Source: Paralysiella testudinis (lineage in GTDB: Bacteria; Pseudomonadota; Gammaproteobacteria; Burkholderiales; Neisseriaceae). From it: DNA of 64,000 nt. The stretch is from contig NZ_CP069798.1 of assembly GCF_016894345.1 (NCBI RefSeq), forward strand, positions 1,881,385 through 1,945,384. Direction: 5' to 3'. Under the pieces are notes generated by a model, which saw nothing but the letters and a program-made list of their open reading frames with translations, searched no databases and was not told the DNA's origin. Both the position numbers and the translations under genes were made by a program. Positions 46,503 through 56,426 of the stretch are shown one piece after another; the stretch's first letter is position 1; the number at the start of each line of letters is the position of its first letter.

Positions 46503-47906
46503 ATGAACACGCCGCAAAACCATCTTCACGCGCTAGGCCAAATTTTGGCTGCCAATGAAATCATCACCGACGCCGATGCCATGGCACCGTTTTGCCTCGA
46601 CCAGCGCCGCCGCTACCAAGGCGAAGTGTGGGCGGTATTGCAGCCGCGCTCGGTGGCGGCGGTGCAGGCGATTATGCGCTATTGTTTTGCCCAGCAGATT
46701 GCGGTTACCCCGCAAGGCGGCAATACCGGTTTGTGCGGCGGTGCCACCCCACACGCCACGGTGGCCGGGCGCGGGGTGATTTTGTCGCTGGGCAAGCTTA
46801 ACCGCCTGCGTCAGTTAAATTTAGCCGACAACAGCCTCACTGTAGAAGCGGGCATGGTACTGGCCGAGGTGCAGCGCCTTGCCGCCGAAGCCGGGCGCTT
46901 TTTTCCGCTCAGCCTCGCCAGCGAAGGATCGTGCCAAATCGGCGGCAATATTGCCTGCAATGCGGGCGGGCTGAATGTGGTGCGCTACGGCACCGCCCGC
47001 GATTTGGTGTTGGGGCTGGAAGCGGTGCTGCCTAACGGCAGCTTGGTGAGCCAGCTACAGCCTTTGCACAAAAACACCAGTGGCTATGAATTAAAGCAAC
47101 AATTGATTGGCAGCGAAGGTACATTGGGGGTGATTACCGCCGCCACCCTAAAGCTGTTTGCACCGCCGCAAAGCGTTTGCACCGCTTGGGTGGCGCTGGG
47201 CAGCATTGATGCGGCGGTGGATTTGCTCGCCGCGGTGAAAAACCAATTCGGCGAGCGCTTAAGCAGCTTTGAATTAATCAGCGATTACGCCTTAAGCCTC
47301 TCCAGCGCCTACAGCCAATTGCCCGCGCCCTTGGTCGGGCAATGGCATGTGCTGCTGGAGCTGACCGACAGCTTTGCCGCTACCGATTTAACCGAGCCTT
47401 TGGCCGAATTGCTGCACCAACACGGCTGGGATGAAGCGGTGGTGGCGCAATCGCACACCGAGCGGCAAAATCTGTGGACGCTGCGCGAAAATATTTCCGC
47501 CGCCCAGCGCAATATCGGTGCCAGCATCAAGCACGACATCGCCCTGCCGATTGCCGCCGTGGCCGCCTTTGTACCGGCTTGCGCCGAGGCCGTCCGCGCC
47601 CGCTTTGCCGATGCCAATATCGTGGTGTTCGGCCACTTGGGCGACGGCAGCCTGCATTACAATGTGTTTTTGCCGCAGGTATTGGGTAATGAAGTGTATG
47701 CCTATGAAGATGCCGTGAATGAATTGGTGTATGAACAAACCTTGGCGCTGGGCGGCACCATCGCCGCCGAGCACGGCATCGGCCAGCTTAAAAACCACTG
47801 GCTGCCGCGCGTGCGCAGCGAAGCCGAATTGGCCTGGATGCGCGCCAATAAGCAAGCCTTGGATCCGCAAGGGATGATGAATCCGGGCAAATTACTGCCG
47901 CCATAG
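46503..47906 (+). CDS. FAD-linked oxidase, GlcD/D-2-hydroxyacid dehydrogenase type
   Basis: 467 aa. The FAD-binding_4 domain has VTPQGGNTGLCGGATPHA and SEGSCQIGGNIACNAGG. The C-terminal FAD-oxidase domain has IKHDIALPIAAV, VFGHLGDGSLHYNVF and AEHGIGQLK. This family oxidises D-lactate, glycolate or D-2-hydroxyglutarate; the motif set fits D-2-hydroxyglutarate/D-lactate enzymes, but substrate cannot be read from sequence. No glcE or glcF beside it. Confidence 0.88.
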   Translation: MNTPQNHLHALGQILAANEIITDADAMAPFCLDQRRRYQGEVWAVLQPRSVAAVQAIMRYCFAQQIAVTPQGGNTGLCGGATPHATVAGRGVILSLGKLNRLRQLNLADNSLTVEAGMVLAEVQRLAAEAGRFFPLSLASEGSCQIGGNIACNAGGLNVVRYGTARDLVLGLEAVLPNGSLVSQLQPLHKNTSGYELKQQLIGSEGTLGVITAATLKLFAPPQSVCTAWVALGSIDAAVDLLAAVKNQFGERLSSFELISDYALSLSSAYSQLPAPLVGQWHVLLELTDSFAATDLTEPLAELLHQHGWDEAVVAQSHTERQNLWTLRENISAAQRNIGASIKHDIALPIAAVAAFVPACAEAVRARFADANIVVFGHLGDGSLHYNVFLPQVLGNEVYAYEDAVNELVYEQTLALGGTIAAEHGIGQLKNHWLPRVRSEAELAWMRANKQALDPQGMMNPGKLLPP

Positions 47907-47929
47907 GCTGCCTGAAAACCCATGTGGTG

Positions 47930-49399
47930 CTATTTTGCCACCGGTGCCGGTGCTGCTATTTCTGATGCGGCCACTGCCGATGCCGCCGCCGGTGCAGGCA
48001 CATCGTTTGCCGGGCGGGTATTCAAATCATGCAGCAGGCGTTGATATTCCGATGAGCCGTTGAGCAAGGTGGCGGCGGCGGTTTTCAGGTTGCGCACATC
48101 TTCGCGCGGCAGGTAAAAGGTGGTGGGAATGCGCGCCACGCGGTCACGCAGGGGCGAAGACGGCAAATCAAGCAGGTTGACGCTGATAAAATACAGCGTT
48201 GGATCATCCGCCGAGCGTTTTTGGTTCAAAGAATCGATGTATTGCTGGAATTGAAGCTGGGTTTCGTGTGAATAGCGGTCGATGGGGATATTCACCACCG
48301 CATTGAGTACCGCGCCAAAGCCGGGCACATCGGCGCTGGCATCGATGTCTTGGCTCATTTGCGTTTGTGCGTTCACATTAATCAACACCACTTTGCGCAC
48401 TTTGCCCGGGGCAAATTGCTGGTACAGCGTATCGCGATTATAAATTTGGGTGGCGTCCAACAGGCTGCGCAAGCCCAAATTATCGGTGAGCCCGCCGTCG
48501 AGCAGATGGATATAAGGCCGTTTTTGGCTGTTTTGATATTGGCGCACAATGCGCACATAGCTTTGTTTGGTGTTAAAGCGCCCGTTATTGGCTTCGGCGG
48601 CGGCCTCGGCCAATTCGGGTGATAGATGATAGCCGCATTGGCCGCCGTGATTATTCAATGTGAGCGGTGAAAACACCATCGGCACCGCGCTGGAAGCCGC
48701 CACCGCACGCGACACCGGCATATCGGTTAAATCCACGCACAACACATCGAAATATTCCTGCAAAAAATCCAGCCGGCTGCCCAAGGTCATGTCGGTGGCG
48801 CTGATCACCACAAACGGCCCTTGGCGGCGATGCAGCAAATCATCATAAGTGGCACCGTGAAACAGCTGCAAATCCAGCTGTTCCTGCAATAAATCGCCGC
48901 GCCCAAACTGCGGCGAGGTGAGCCGTGGCCAGTTGGAAACGGAAAACACCTGCTGCATCAGCACTTTTTGAAAATTCTGGCTTAAAAAACGGCGCTCAAA
49001 TTCCGGAATCACCGCCGCGCCGTGCAGGCCGTAATAGGCGGCCAACACCGAGCCGCCGGAAATGCCGTAGACCAAATCCACATGCTCGGTGAGGCTGCCG
49101 GTTTTGTTGCCGATGCGCACTTGTTGCCGGTTCATTTCTTCCAGCACGCCATAGCCGAATGCGGCCGCCCGGGTGCCGCCGCCGGAAAACATTAAAACCA
49201 TCAGCACATCATCGTCTTTATTGGCTGCGTATTTGTGCTGTGCGGCGGTTTGCAGGCGGTAGCCTTCTTGCAGATTGATGTGGTCTATGCTGCGCAAAGG
49301 CTGGTATTGCAATGCGCTGCAAGCACCCAGCAGCAACGGCAACAGCAATAGGCCGAGGCGGCGGTGCCAAGACGAAATAGGCAAAAAGCAGGGTTTCAC
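47930..49399 (-). CDS. Patatin-like phospholipase lipoprotein
   Basis: 489 aa from a GTG at 49399 (frame open to 49480). Signal peptide and lipobox LLLGAC lipidate about C27. Patatin features: oxyanion GGGTRAAAFG (73-82), nucleophile S114 in GISGGS, and the Asp of LDGGLTDN. Predicted acyl hydrolase held on the outer membrane. The tail is Ala/Pro-rich. GGAA lies about 12 bases before the GTG, so the start is uncertain. Confidence 0.86.
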   Translation of the reverse strand: MKPCFLPISSWHRRLGLLLLPLLLGACSALQYQPLRSIDHINLQEGYRLQTAAQHKYAANKDDDVLMVLMFSGGGTRAAAFGYGVLEEMNRQQVRIGNKTGSLTEHVDLVYGISGGSVLAAYYGLHGAAVIPEFERRFLSQNFQKVLMQQVFSVSNWPRLTSPQFGRGDLLQEQLDLQLFHGATYDDLLHRRQGPFVVISATDMTLGSRLDFLQEYFDVLCVDLTDMPVSRAVAASSAVPMVFSPLTLNNHGGQCGYHLSPELAEAAAEANNGRFNTKQSYVRIVRQYQNSQKRPYIHLLDGGLTDNLGLRSLLDATQIYNRDTLYQQFAPGKVRKVVLINVNAQTQMSQDIDASADVPGFGAVLNAVVNIPIDRYSHETQLQFQQYIDSLNQKRSADDPTLYFISVNLLDLPSSPLRDRVARIPTTFYLPREDVRNLKTAAATLLNGSSEYQRLLHDLNTRPANDVPAPAAASAVAASEIAAPAPVAK

Positions 49400-49535
49400 G
49401 GTGTGTGCGTTCCAAGATTGGTGTTGAGCGCAAAGATAGCGGAAATCGTTTATTTTTACCAGCCTTAACCTTAAAAACAATATTCACCTTTTCAGGTAGC
49501 CTTTAATTTAATGAGAAACGCTGCCTGAAAAAAAA

Positions 49536-51020
49536 TCAATCCTTCACAGGCTGCCTGAAAGCAGGCTCTGCATCTTGGCCATCCCAGCCGCCGCCCAAAG
49601 CTTTGTAGATATTGAGCAGGTTTTGCGCTTCGGCCAGGCGGCCTTGGATTTGGCGCTCGGCCAAGTCTTCGGCGTTTAGGCGGGCGCTTAAGCTGCGATC
49701 CAAAGTGAGGTGGCCGTAGCGGAATAGTTTATCGGCGCCGGTGGCTTGTTGTTGCGCTTGTGCTGCCGCATCGGCCAGCCAGCGGTTTTGGCGGTGTAGG
49801 CTATATTGCAATTGATAGCTGCTGTCTACTTCGGCCAAGGCGTTGAGGATGCTGTGGTCGTATTGCGCCAATGCCGCACTTAAACGGGCATCGGCGGCGT
49901 CGATATTGCGCTGGATGCGCCCGGCGGTAAAAATCGGCAGCGTTACCCCGGCGCTCACCAAGCCGCCCAAGCCTTTCATGGCGGGCAAGTCGCTGTCTAA
50001 GCGGATGCGGCCGGTTTGCCACACAAATTGGATATCGAAGCGCGGCAACAAGTCGGCGCGGGCACTGGCCAGTTTGGCGCTATAGGCTTGCACCGCGGCG
50101 CGGTTGGCACGTACATCGGGGCGGCGCTCCAGCACTTGCACCGGCTGTTGGCCGCTGGGCGCGGCAGGCAGATTGGCAAGTATATCGGTGCCGGCAGCGG
50201 GCAAGGTGAAGTTTTGCGGGGTTTGGCCGGTGAGCACGGCCAGTATGCGGGTGTGGGCATCGGCTTGCGCTTGCAAGGTGGCTTGCTGTGCTTGCAGTGC
50301 GCTCACTTTGGCGGCAATGTCGCGCACATCGTAGTCGCTGGCCTGCCCAGCATTAAAGCGCCCTTGGCTGTAGCGGTGCAGCTGTTGCAAGGTAGCGATG
50401 CTGTTTTGGCCGCTGCGGATGCGCTGTTGCAAGGCGCGTACTTGTAAATAGTGGTCGGCAATATCGGTGGCCAGCAGCATTTGCGCACCGTGCCATTTTT
50501 CAGCTTCGCCCAGCGCGGCATAATTGGCGGCGTCGGCATCGCTGCGTTTGGCACCGAAAATATCCGGCTCCCAGCTGGCGGAAAAACCGAGGCGGCTGTT
50601 GTGCCCGCTTAGCCGCTGGCTGTCTTCACTCAGCGGGGTATTCAACGCCGCCAAGCTTTGGCGCACGTCGCTGCCAAGCGGGTTGTCCAATTGCACATTG
50701 TGTGCGCCTACGCTGCCCATAATCGCCGCTTGCGGGCCCAAGTCTGCACGCGCGGTGGCGGCGGTGGCGCGCGCGGCGGTGAGCTTGGCGCGGGTGGCGG
50801 CCAAATCGCGGTTGGCCGCCAAGCCCTGCTCTACCAATTGCCTCAGCAATGGATCCGGCCATGCACGCCACCATTGCGCCATTTCGGCGCTGCCTTGCGC
50901 TGCAGCGGTGTGGCTGAATTGATCCGGCAGCGCCACTTGCGGCTCTACGTCTATTTGTTGGTGTGCACAAGCGGCCAATGAGCCGATGGCGAATAAACGG
51001 ATGGCAAACGCGTATTTCAT
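49536..51020 (-). CDS. Outer-membrane efflux lipoprotein (NodT/OprM type)
   Basis: 494 aa. Signal peptide ending LAAC (lipidated C18), then two outer-membrane-efflux repeats with long coiled coils. The family phrase VQVLERRPDVRANRAAVQAY is present. It probably serves the HlyD-ABC exporter upstream on the same strand, from which an IS110 relic now separates it. Confidence 0.88.
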   Translation of the reverse strand: MKYAFAIRLFAIGSLAACAHQQIDVEPQVALPDQFSHTAAAQGSAEMAQWWRAWPDPLLRQLVEQGLAANRDLAATRAKLTAARATAATARADLGPQAAIMGSVGAHNVQLDNPLGSDVRQSLAALNTPLSEDSQRLSGHNSRLGFSASWEPDIFGAKRSDADAANYAALGEAEKWHGAQMLLATDIADHYLQVRALQQRIRSGQNSIATLQQLHRYSQGRFNAGQASDYDVRDIAAKVSALQAQQATLQAQADAHTRILAVLTGQTPQNFTLPAAGTDILANLPAAPSGQQPVQVLERRPDVRANRAAVQAYSAKLASARADLLPRFDIQFVWQTGRIRLDSDLPAMKGLGGLVSAGVTLPIFTAGRIQRNIDAADARLSAALAQYDHSILNALAEVDSSYQLQYSLHRQNRWLADAAAQAQQQATGADKLFRYGHLTLDRSLSARLNAEDLAERQIQGRLAEAQNLLNIYKALGGGWDGQDAEPAFRQPVKD

Positions 51021-51104
51021 GGGGTTCTTTCTGGTTTAGAGGCTGCCTGAAAGGGTTTTTTGAGCTTTCAGGCAGCCTAAGAGCCTGTTTACAATCTTAT
51101 TCTG

Positions 51105-51134
51105 CGAACAAGCGTCGGATTCAAGAATCCGACC
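51105..51134. repeat. Partial copy of the GTCGGATTCAAGAATCC repeat
   Basis: Matches the complement of the left arm and flank of the element at 30119-30213. Directly before it (about 51080-51097) is GAGCCTGTTTACAATCTT, a decayed end related to the IS5/MITE termini. Confidence 0.6.
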
Positions 51135-51317
51135 TTGTATCTCTCAAGCGGTGAGTAAAACGCGTATTATTCCCGCCCCGTATGGCAGCAAACTGTATCC
51201 GACCCAAGTGCCCGACACTGAAATGTAGATAACACTGCCATACACCTCATCCTACAATCTGAATGGTATCCAGTGCGCGGCAGCGCCCGCAAGACACTGC
51301 ATAAATAAGGATAGATT

Positions 51318-52321
51318 ATGATGAACTTCCAAGTATTGGGCATCGACATCAGCAAAAACAAATTAGATTGTGCTCTTATCCGCGACATTGGCAGCAGTAA
51401 AATCAAAACCAAAGCATTGCCAAACCACCTCCAAGGCTTTAACCAACTGACAGAATGGCTGTATAAAAACATCGGTGAAGACTTAAGCCTACTCAAAATT
51501 TTCATGGAAGCCACCGGCGTTTACCACGAAGCATTGGCAGAGTACCTGCATAACAAAGGCATCGCCGTTTATCTGCTTAATCCTGCCGACAGTGCCCATT
51601 ATGCCAAATACGACAGCTTGCACAAAACCGATAAGGCTGATAGCCAGTCACTGGCCAGAGCCGGTATTGACCGCCTCATGCACCACAAAGTACGCCAATG
51701 GCAGCCTGCTGCACCCCACATCAAGCGGCTCAACGCACTACTAGCCCGTCTAGATGCGCTGCAAAGCGATCTGCAGCGTGAAGACAACCGCATGGAGAAA
51801 GCCGGATTCAGCGCTGTTCCCGAAGCGGTCAGCCAGTCCATCAGCACCATGCAGACCAATTTGAAGCAGCAGATCAGCACCATCACACAGGAAATCGAAC
51901 AACATATTGACCGGCATCCTGATTTGAAAAAGACCGTGCTTTACTGCGCAGCATACCCGGTGTAGGTGAAGTGGTTTCATTGCGCATGGTTGCGCTCTAT
52001 CATAGCAAACATTTTACCTCCGCCTCGCAAATGGCTGCCTATTTGGGATTGGTGCCGAAAAAACGGGAATCCGGCAAACACAAAGGCAAAGCCATGCTTT
52101 CCAAGCGGGGCAGTTCGGTCATACGAGCTAAGTTGTATATGGCTGCGGTGGTTGCAAAAACGTGGAATCCGGATATTAACGCGCATTACCGCAGACTGAA
52201 AGCCAGAAACAAAACGGAAATGCAGACCATCGGCGCAGCGATGCGCCGCTTGGTACAGATTTGCTTTGGTGTGTTGAAGCACCAATGCGAATATCAGGCC
52301 AAAATAACCATTGCGGCTTGA
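51318..52321 (+). pseudogene. IS110-family transposase, broken by a frameshift
   Basis: Two frames together give a normal IS110 length (about 334 aa). The first (51318-51965) holds the DEDD catalytic half: GIDISKNKLDCAL, MEATGVYHEAL and KADSQSLAR. The second (to 52321) holds the C-terminal half with YLGLVPKKRESGKHKGKAML and the serine region KRGSSVIRAKLYMAA. Near 51935 the expected LLRSIPGVGEVVS is read out of frame, where CTTTACTG has a length change, so the enzyme is probably dead unless ribosomes slip. No clear terminal repeats, as usual for IS110. Confidence 0.88.
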
Positions 52322-52340
52322 TGCGAGAGATGGTATCTAC

Positions 52341-52420
52341 TGATTCCCGACACCTGATTCCCGACACCTGATTCCCGACACCTGATTCCCGACACCTGAT
52401 TCCTGACACCTGATTCCCGG
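52341..52420. repeat. 14-bp tandem repeat array
   Basis: Five full units of TGATTCCCGACACC (one with a C-to-T change) plus a partial sixth unit (TGATTCCCGG), ending at the stop codon of the ABC permease gene. Located between the IS110 relic and that gene. Confidence 0.9.
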
Positions 52421-53617
52421 CTAGCCCTGCCGCGCCAACATACTGCGAAAGCGCAACAGCGCCAAGGTAAGGAATACTGCGCCCATGGCGGTCATGGCGG
52501 CCAGTTGCGGCCACACAATCGCCACTTCGGCGCTGCGGAATAACACATCTTGGCTGAACTTGGCATATTGGGTTACCGGAGAAAATTGGGTGGCTTGCTG
52601 TATCCACTGCGGCATGGCTTCCAGCGGCGCATCGGCGCCGGAAAGCAGGCGGGTAACCATATAAATCGGCAGGCACAGCAGGCCGAATTGCGGCATATTC
52701 GGGGTGAGCGTGGCCAGCCACACCCCTAAAGACGTCATCGAAAACAAATACAGCACCGTGCCTACCATAAACAGCGCAATCGAGCCGTTAATCGGAATTT
52801 GCAGCCACGCCATCACCACCAGCCGCAGCGACAACCACGCCGCCAGCGCAATCACCGCGCTGTTGGTGAGGATTTTGGCCATGGCAATTTCGCTGGCGCG
52901 CACCGGCATCACCAGCAAATGCTCGATGGTGCCGTGTTCGCGTTCGCGAATCACCGCCGCGCCGGCCACAATCATCGACAATAAAGTGGTGCTGGCCAGC
53001 ACCTGCATCATGGCGGTGAACCACGGCGTTTCGCCATTAGGATTGAACCACACACTCACCACCGGCTTGATTGGCAGGGCTGCTTCTAGTGAGCCACTGT
53101 GGGTGAAGGCGGCCACTTCCTGCTGCACAATCTGGTTGATGTAGCCGCTGCCCATGCCCGCCAGCGTCATCGCGGTGGCATCGGCCAGCACTTGGATTTG
53201 CGGCGCACGCCCGGCCAACACATCGGCCTCGAAATTGGGCGGAATATCCAACACAAACACATAATCGCCCTTGTCCATCAAGGCATCCACGTCTTCGCGC
53301 GCAATCACCACCGGGGTTTGGAAATACGGCGGCTGCAAAGCATCGCGGATGCGGTACGACAAAGCGGAGCGGTCACCATCGAGCACCGCCACCGAGGCAT
53401 TTTTAACCTCGCTGGTGATGCCGGTGGCCACCGAATACACCACCACCGAAAACACCACCGCCACCAGCGCCATTAAGGTAACGTCGCCCAGCAGGCTTTG
53501 CAGCTCTTTGCGGCTGAGCTGCCACACGTTTTTAAACCAGCGCCCAATGCCGAGCCCACGCAAATGTGCCTGTGGGGTAGTGTTATGTTGATGTTGTGAA
53601 CGCGGCTTTGGGCTCAT
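52421..53617 (-). CDS. ABC-2 type permease (YhhJ-like)
   Basis: 398 aa. One N-terminal helix, a large periplasmic loop and five C-terminal helices, the ABC-2 export plan. Conserved VLDGDRSALSYRIRD and REREHGTIEHLLVMPVRASE are visible. Separated by 1 bp from the RbbA-like gene. Substrate unknown; family members export drugs, polyamines or lipids. Confidence 0.88.
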   Translation of the reverse strand: MSPKPRSQHQHNTTPQAHLRGLGIGRWFKNVWQLSRKELQSLLGDVTLMALVAVVFSVVVYSVATGITSEVKNASVAVLDGDRSALSYRIRDALQPPYFQTPVVIAREDVDALMDKGDYVFVLDIPPNFEADVLAGRAPQIQVLADATAMTLAGMGSGYINQIVQQEVAAFTHSGSLEAALPIKPVVSVWFNPNGETPWFTAMMQVLASTTLLSMIVAGAAVIREREHGTIEHLLVMPVRASEIAMAKILTNSAVIALAAWLSLRLVVMAWLQIPINGSIALFMVGTVLYLFSMTSLGVWLATLTPNMPQFGLLCLPIYMVTRLLSGADAPLEAMPQWIQQATQFSPVTQYAKFSQDVLFRSAEVAIVWPQLAAMTAMGAVFLTLALLRFRSMLARQG

Positions 53618-53618
53618 C

Positions 53619-56426
53619 TTAACGCTCCTGCTTTTTCAGCAATACGCTGGCCAAGGCCACATACGCCAGCGTAAACAGCAGCAGCACCGGATAAATCGGC
53701 GCAAACGCTGCCCAGCCCAAGCCTTTGGTAAAGCCACCCAAGCTAATGAGCTGAAACCAAGCGCTGGGAAAGCCCCACGCCAGCCAATAATTGGCGCCTT
53801 CCAAGGTAGACACCGGATACAGCAGGCCGGAAAAATTCATCGCCGGAATCATCGCCGCAATCGAGGAGCCGAAAATAGCCGCCACTTGCGAGCGCACAAA
53901 GCTGGAAATCAGTAAGCCAAAGGCGGTGGCGGCAAAAATCAGCGCCAAAGCGCCCACGCTCATGGCCCAAAAGCTGCCCTTCACCGGCACCGCCAACACC
54001 ACCACCGCCAGCCACACCAGCAATAAATAGCTGCCCATCGATAAGGCCACATAAGGCAGCTGCTTGCCCACCAAAAACTGAGTAACCGAAGCGGGCGAGG
54101 TATACAGATTGGTAATCGAGCCGATTTCTTTTTCGCGCACCACGCCCAGCGCGGTCATCATCACCGGAATCAGCATCATCGCCATCATAATCATACCCGG
54201 GGTGATGGCAAAAATGCTTTTAAAGTCGGGGTTGTAAACAAAGCGCGGCTCCACGGCCACCATCGTTGCGCCATCCAGCGGATAGCCCGCCGCTTGCAGC
54301 CGGTTGCGCCCATAATCGGCCATGATGCCTTGCACAAAGGCGCGGATGTTTTCGCCGGTAAACGGCATGGCGCCATCAATATAAAAGCCCACTTCCGGCT
54401 GTTCGCCACGCAGCATATCGCGGCCGAAACCGGCAGGGATTTCCACCACCAGCCGCGCTTGCGAGCCGCGCAGCACGCGGTCAATATCGGCCTCATTGTG
54501 TAAGGGCGGCGTGGCTTTGAAATACGGCGATCCTTCAAAATAAGTGGTCAATTCACGGCTTAAGCTGGTGTTGTCATGATCCAATACGGCAAAACGCACA
54601 TCTTTCACGTCAAACGACACGCTCACCGCCGCCGCCATCATCAGCAACACCGGCCCGAATAAGGCAAAAAACAGCCGCACCGGATCGCGCAGCAGCTCGC
54701 GCCCTTCGCGCACGGCAAACGTCCACACCGTGGCCAGCCAGCCGGATAAGCCGCTTTGCCGTGCGTGCTTGCCATCGGCAAGGCTGCCTGAAACTTTCGA
54801 TACGGTGGTTTTCAGGCTGCCTGAAACATCATCATGGGCAGCTTCTGTGGCTTGATGGTTGTTTTCGGAATTTTCGTTTTCGGCCTGTTGCAAATAAGCG
54901 ATAAAGGCTTCTTCCAAGCTGTCGGTATGCTGGCGTTCGCACAATTCTGGCGGCGTACCCACATCCAGCACCCGCCCTTGATGCATCAGCGAAATGCGGT
55001 CGCAACGCGCCGCTTCGTTCATAAAATGGGTAGACACAAACAAGGTGATTTTGTCGCGCCGCGACAAGGTAAGCAGGTATTGCCAAAACATATCGCGCGC
55101 GGCCGGATCCACGCCGGAAGTGGGCTCGTCCAAAATCAGCACTTCCGGGCGGTGCAAACAGGCAGCGGCCAATTGCAGGCGCTGGCGGATGCCCAGCGAC
55201 AAAGCCGCCGGTTTGGCATCGGCCACTGCGGCCAGCTCGAATTGCTGCAAGGCATCGTCTACTGCGGCACGGGCTTGGTCGGTGGGCATTTGGTAGAGCT
55301 TGGCATGCAGATACAGATTGCGGCGCACGCTGAGCTCTTCGTAGAGCGAAAACGCTTGCGACATATAGCCCACGCGCATCCGTGTGGCCATGTCGTTGGC
55401 ATCGGTGGGGTGGCCGAGCAGGCGCGCGCTGCCTTCGCTTGGCTCCAGCAGGCCGGTGAGCATTTTCATGGTGGTGGATTTGCCGCAGCCGTTGGAGCCG
55501 AGAAAGCCGAAAATCTCTCCTTTTTCAATCACAAAGCTCACATTGTCTACAGCGGTGAAGTCGCCGAAGCGTTTGGTGAGGTGTTCGGCTTCCATTGCCG
55601 GGGGTGAACCCGAGTCGGCCACAAACGGCGTGAGCGCCAAGCCTTCGGCGTCGCCGCGTTTGTGTTCAGGCAGCAGTTGGATATAGGCCGCTTCCAATGT
55701 GGCGCAGCCGCTGTCGGCCAGCAATTGTGCGGTGGGTGCGGCGGCGAGCAAATGGCCGTCGTCCATCGCCACCACATAATCAAAGTCTTCGGCTTCGTCG
55801 ATATAGGCGGTGGCCACCAGCACCGTCATGGCCGGGTTTTCGGCACGCAAATCGGCCACCAAGGCCCAAAATTGCCGCCGCGATAAGGGGTCTACGCCGG
55901 TGGTGGGTTCGTCCAGAATCAGCAGTTGCGGGTTGTGCACCAAGGCGCAGCACAGGCTGAGCTTTTGTTTCATGCCACCGGAAAGCTTGCCCGCCGCACG
56001 CTCGGCAAACGGTGCCAAGCCGGTGGCCTGCAACAGCCGCGCAATCCGCGCTTGCCGCTCGGCGGCGTTCAGGCCGAACAGGCAGGCGTGAAAGTCGACA
56101 TTCTCATTGATGGATAAAGTGGGATAAAGATTGTGCCCCAGCCCTTGCGGCATAAAGGCAATGCGGTGCGACAAGGCTTGGCGCGTTTTTTTGTCGGCCA
56201 TATCGCCGCCCAGCACTTGCACTTGGCCGCTTTGGATGATTTTAATGCCTGCCACCAACGACAATAATGTGGATTTGCCCACGCCGTCCGGGCCAATCAG
56301 CGCAATGGTGGCACCGGCCGGCAGCGCTAAGTCTACCGCGCGCAAGGCTTGGGTTTTGCCGTAGCGGTGGCTGAGTTGGCGCAGCACCACCGCATCGGTG
56401 CCAGCGGGCACAGCTTCAGGCAGCAT
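53619..56426 (-). CDS. Double-ATPase ABC transporter fused to a permease (RbbA/YhiH-like)
   Basis: 935 aa. ATPase 1 has GPDGVGKS (45-52), LSGGMKQKL and LLILDEPTTGVDP. ATPase 2 (about 280-510) has GSNGCGKSTTM, LSLGIRQRL and LILDEPTSGVDP. A C-terminal ABC-2 membrane domain follows (about 580-935). This two-NBD plus TM design is that of RbbA/YhiH. The start overlaps the HlyD stop (TGATG), so translation is coupled. Confidence 0.92.
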   Translation of the reverse strand: MLPEAVPAGTDAVVLRQLSHRYGKTQALRAVDLALPAGATIALIGPDGVGKSTLLSLVAGIKIIQSGQVQVLGGDMADKKTRQALSHRIAFMPQGLGHNLYPTLSINENVDFHACLFGLNAAERQARIARLLQATGLAPFAERAAGKLSGGMKQKLSLCCALVHNPQLLILDEPTTGVDPLSRRQFWALVADLRAENPAMTVLVATAYIDEAEDFDYVVAMDDGHLLAAAPTAQLLADSGCATLEAAYIQLLPEHKRGDAEGLALTPFVADSGSPPAMEAEHLTKRFGDFTAVDNVSFVIEKGEIFGFLGSNGCGKSTTMKMLTGLLEPSEGSARLLGHPTDANDMATRMRVGYMSQAFSLYEELSVRRNLYLHAKLYQMPTDQARAAVDDALQQFELAAVADAKPAALSLGIRQRLQLAAACLHRPEVLILDEPTSGVDPAARDMFWQYLLTLSRRDKITLFVSTHFMNEAARCDRISLMHQGRVLDVGTPPELCERQHTDSLEEAFIAYLQQAENENSENNHQATEAAHDDVSGSLKTTVSKVSGSLADGKHARQSGLSGWLATVWTFAVREGRELLRDPVRLFFALFGPVLLMMAAAVSVSFDVKDVRFAVLDHDNTSLSRELTTYFEGSPYFKATPPLHNEADIDRVLRGSQARLVVEIPAGFGRDMLRGEQPEVGFYIDGAMPFTGENIRAFVQGIMADYGRNRLQAAGYPLDGATMVAVEPRFVYNPDFKSIFAITPGMIMMAMMLIPVMMTALGVVREKEIGSITNLYTSPASVTQFLVGKQLPYVALSMGSYLLLVWLAVVVLAVPVKGSFWAMSVGALALIFAATAFGLLISSFVRSQVAAIFGSSIAAMIPAMNFSGLLYPVSTLEGANYWLAWGFPSAWFQLISLGGFTKGLGWAAFAPIYPVLLLFTLAYVALASVLLKKQER

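Noticed and set aside
52341..52420. CRISPR array
   Set aside because: Units of 14 bp repeat directly without unique spacers and no cas genes are present, so it is a plain tandem repeat.
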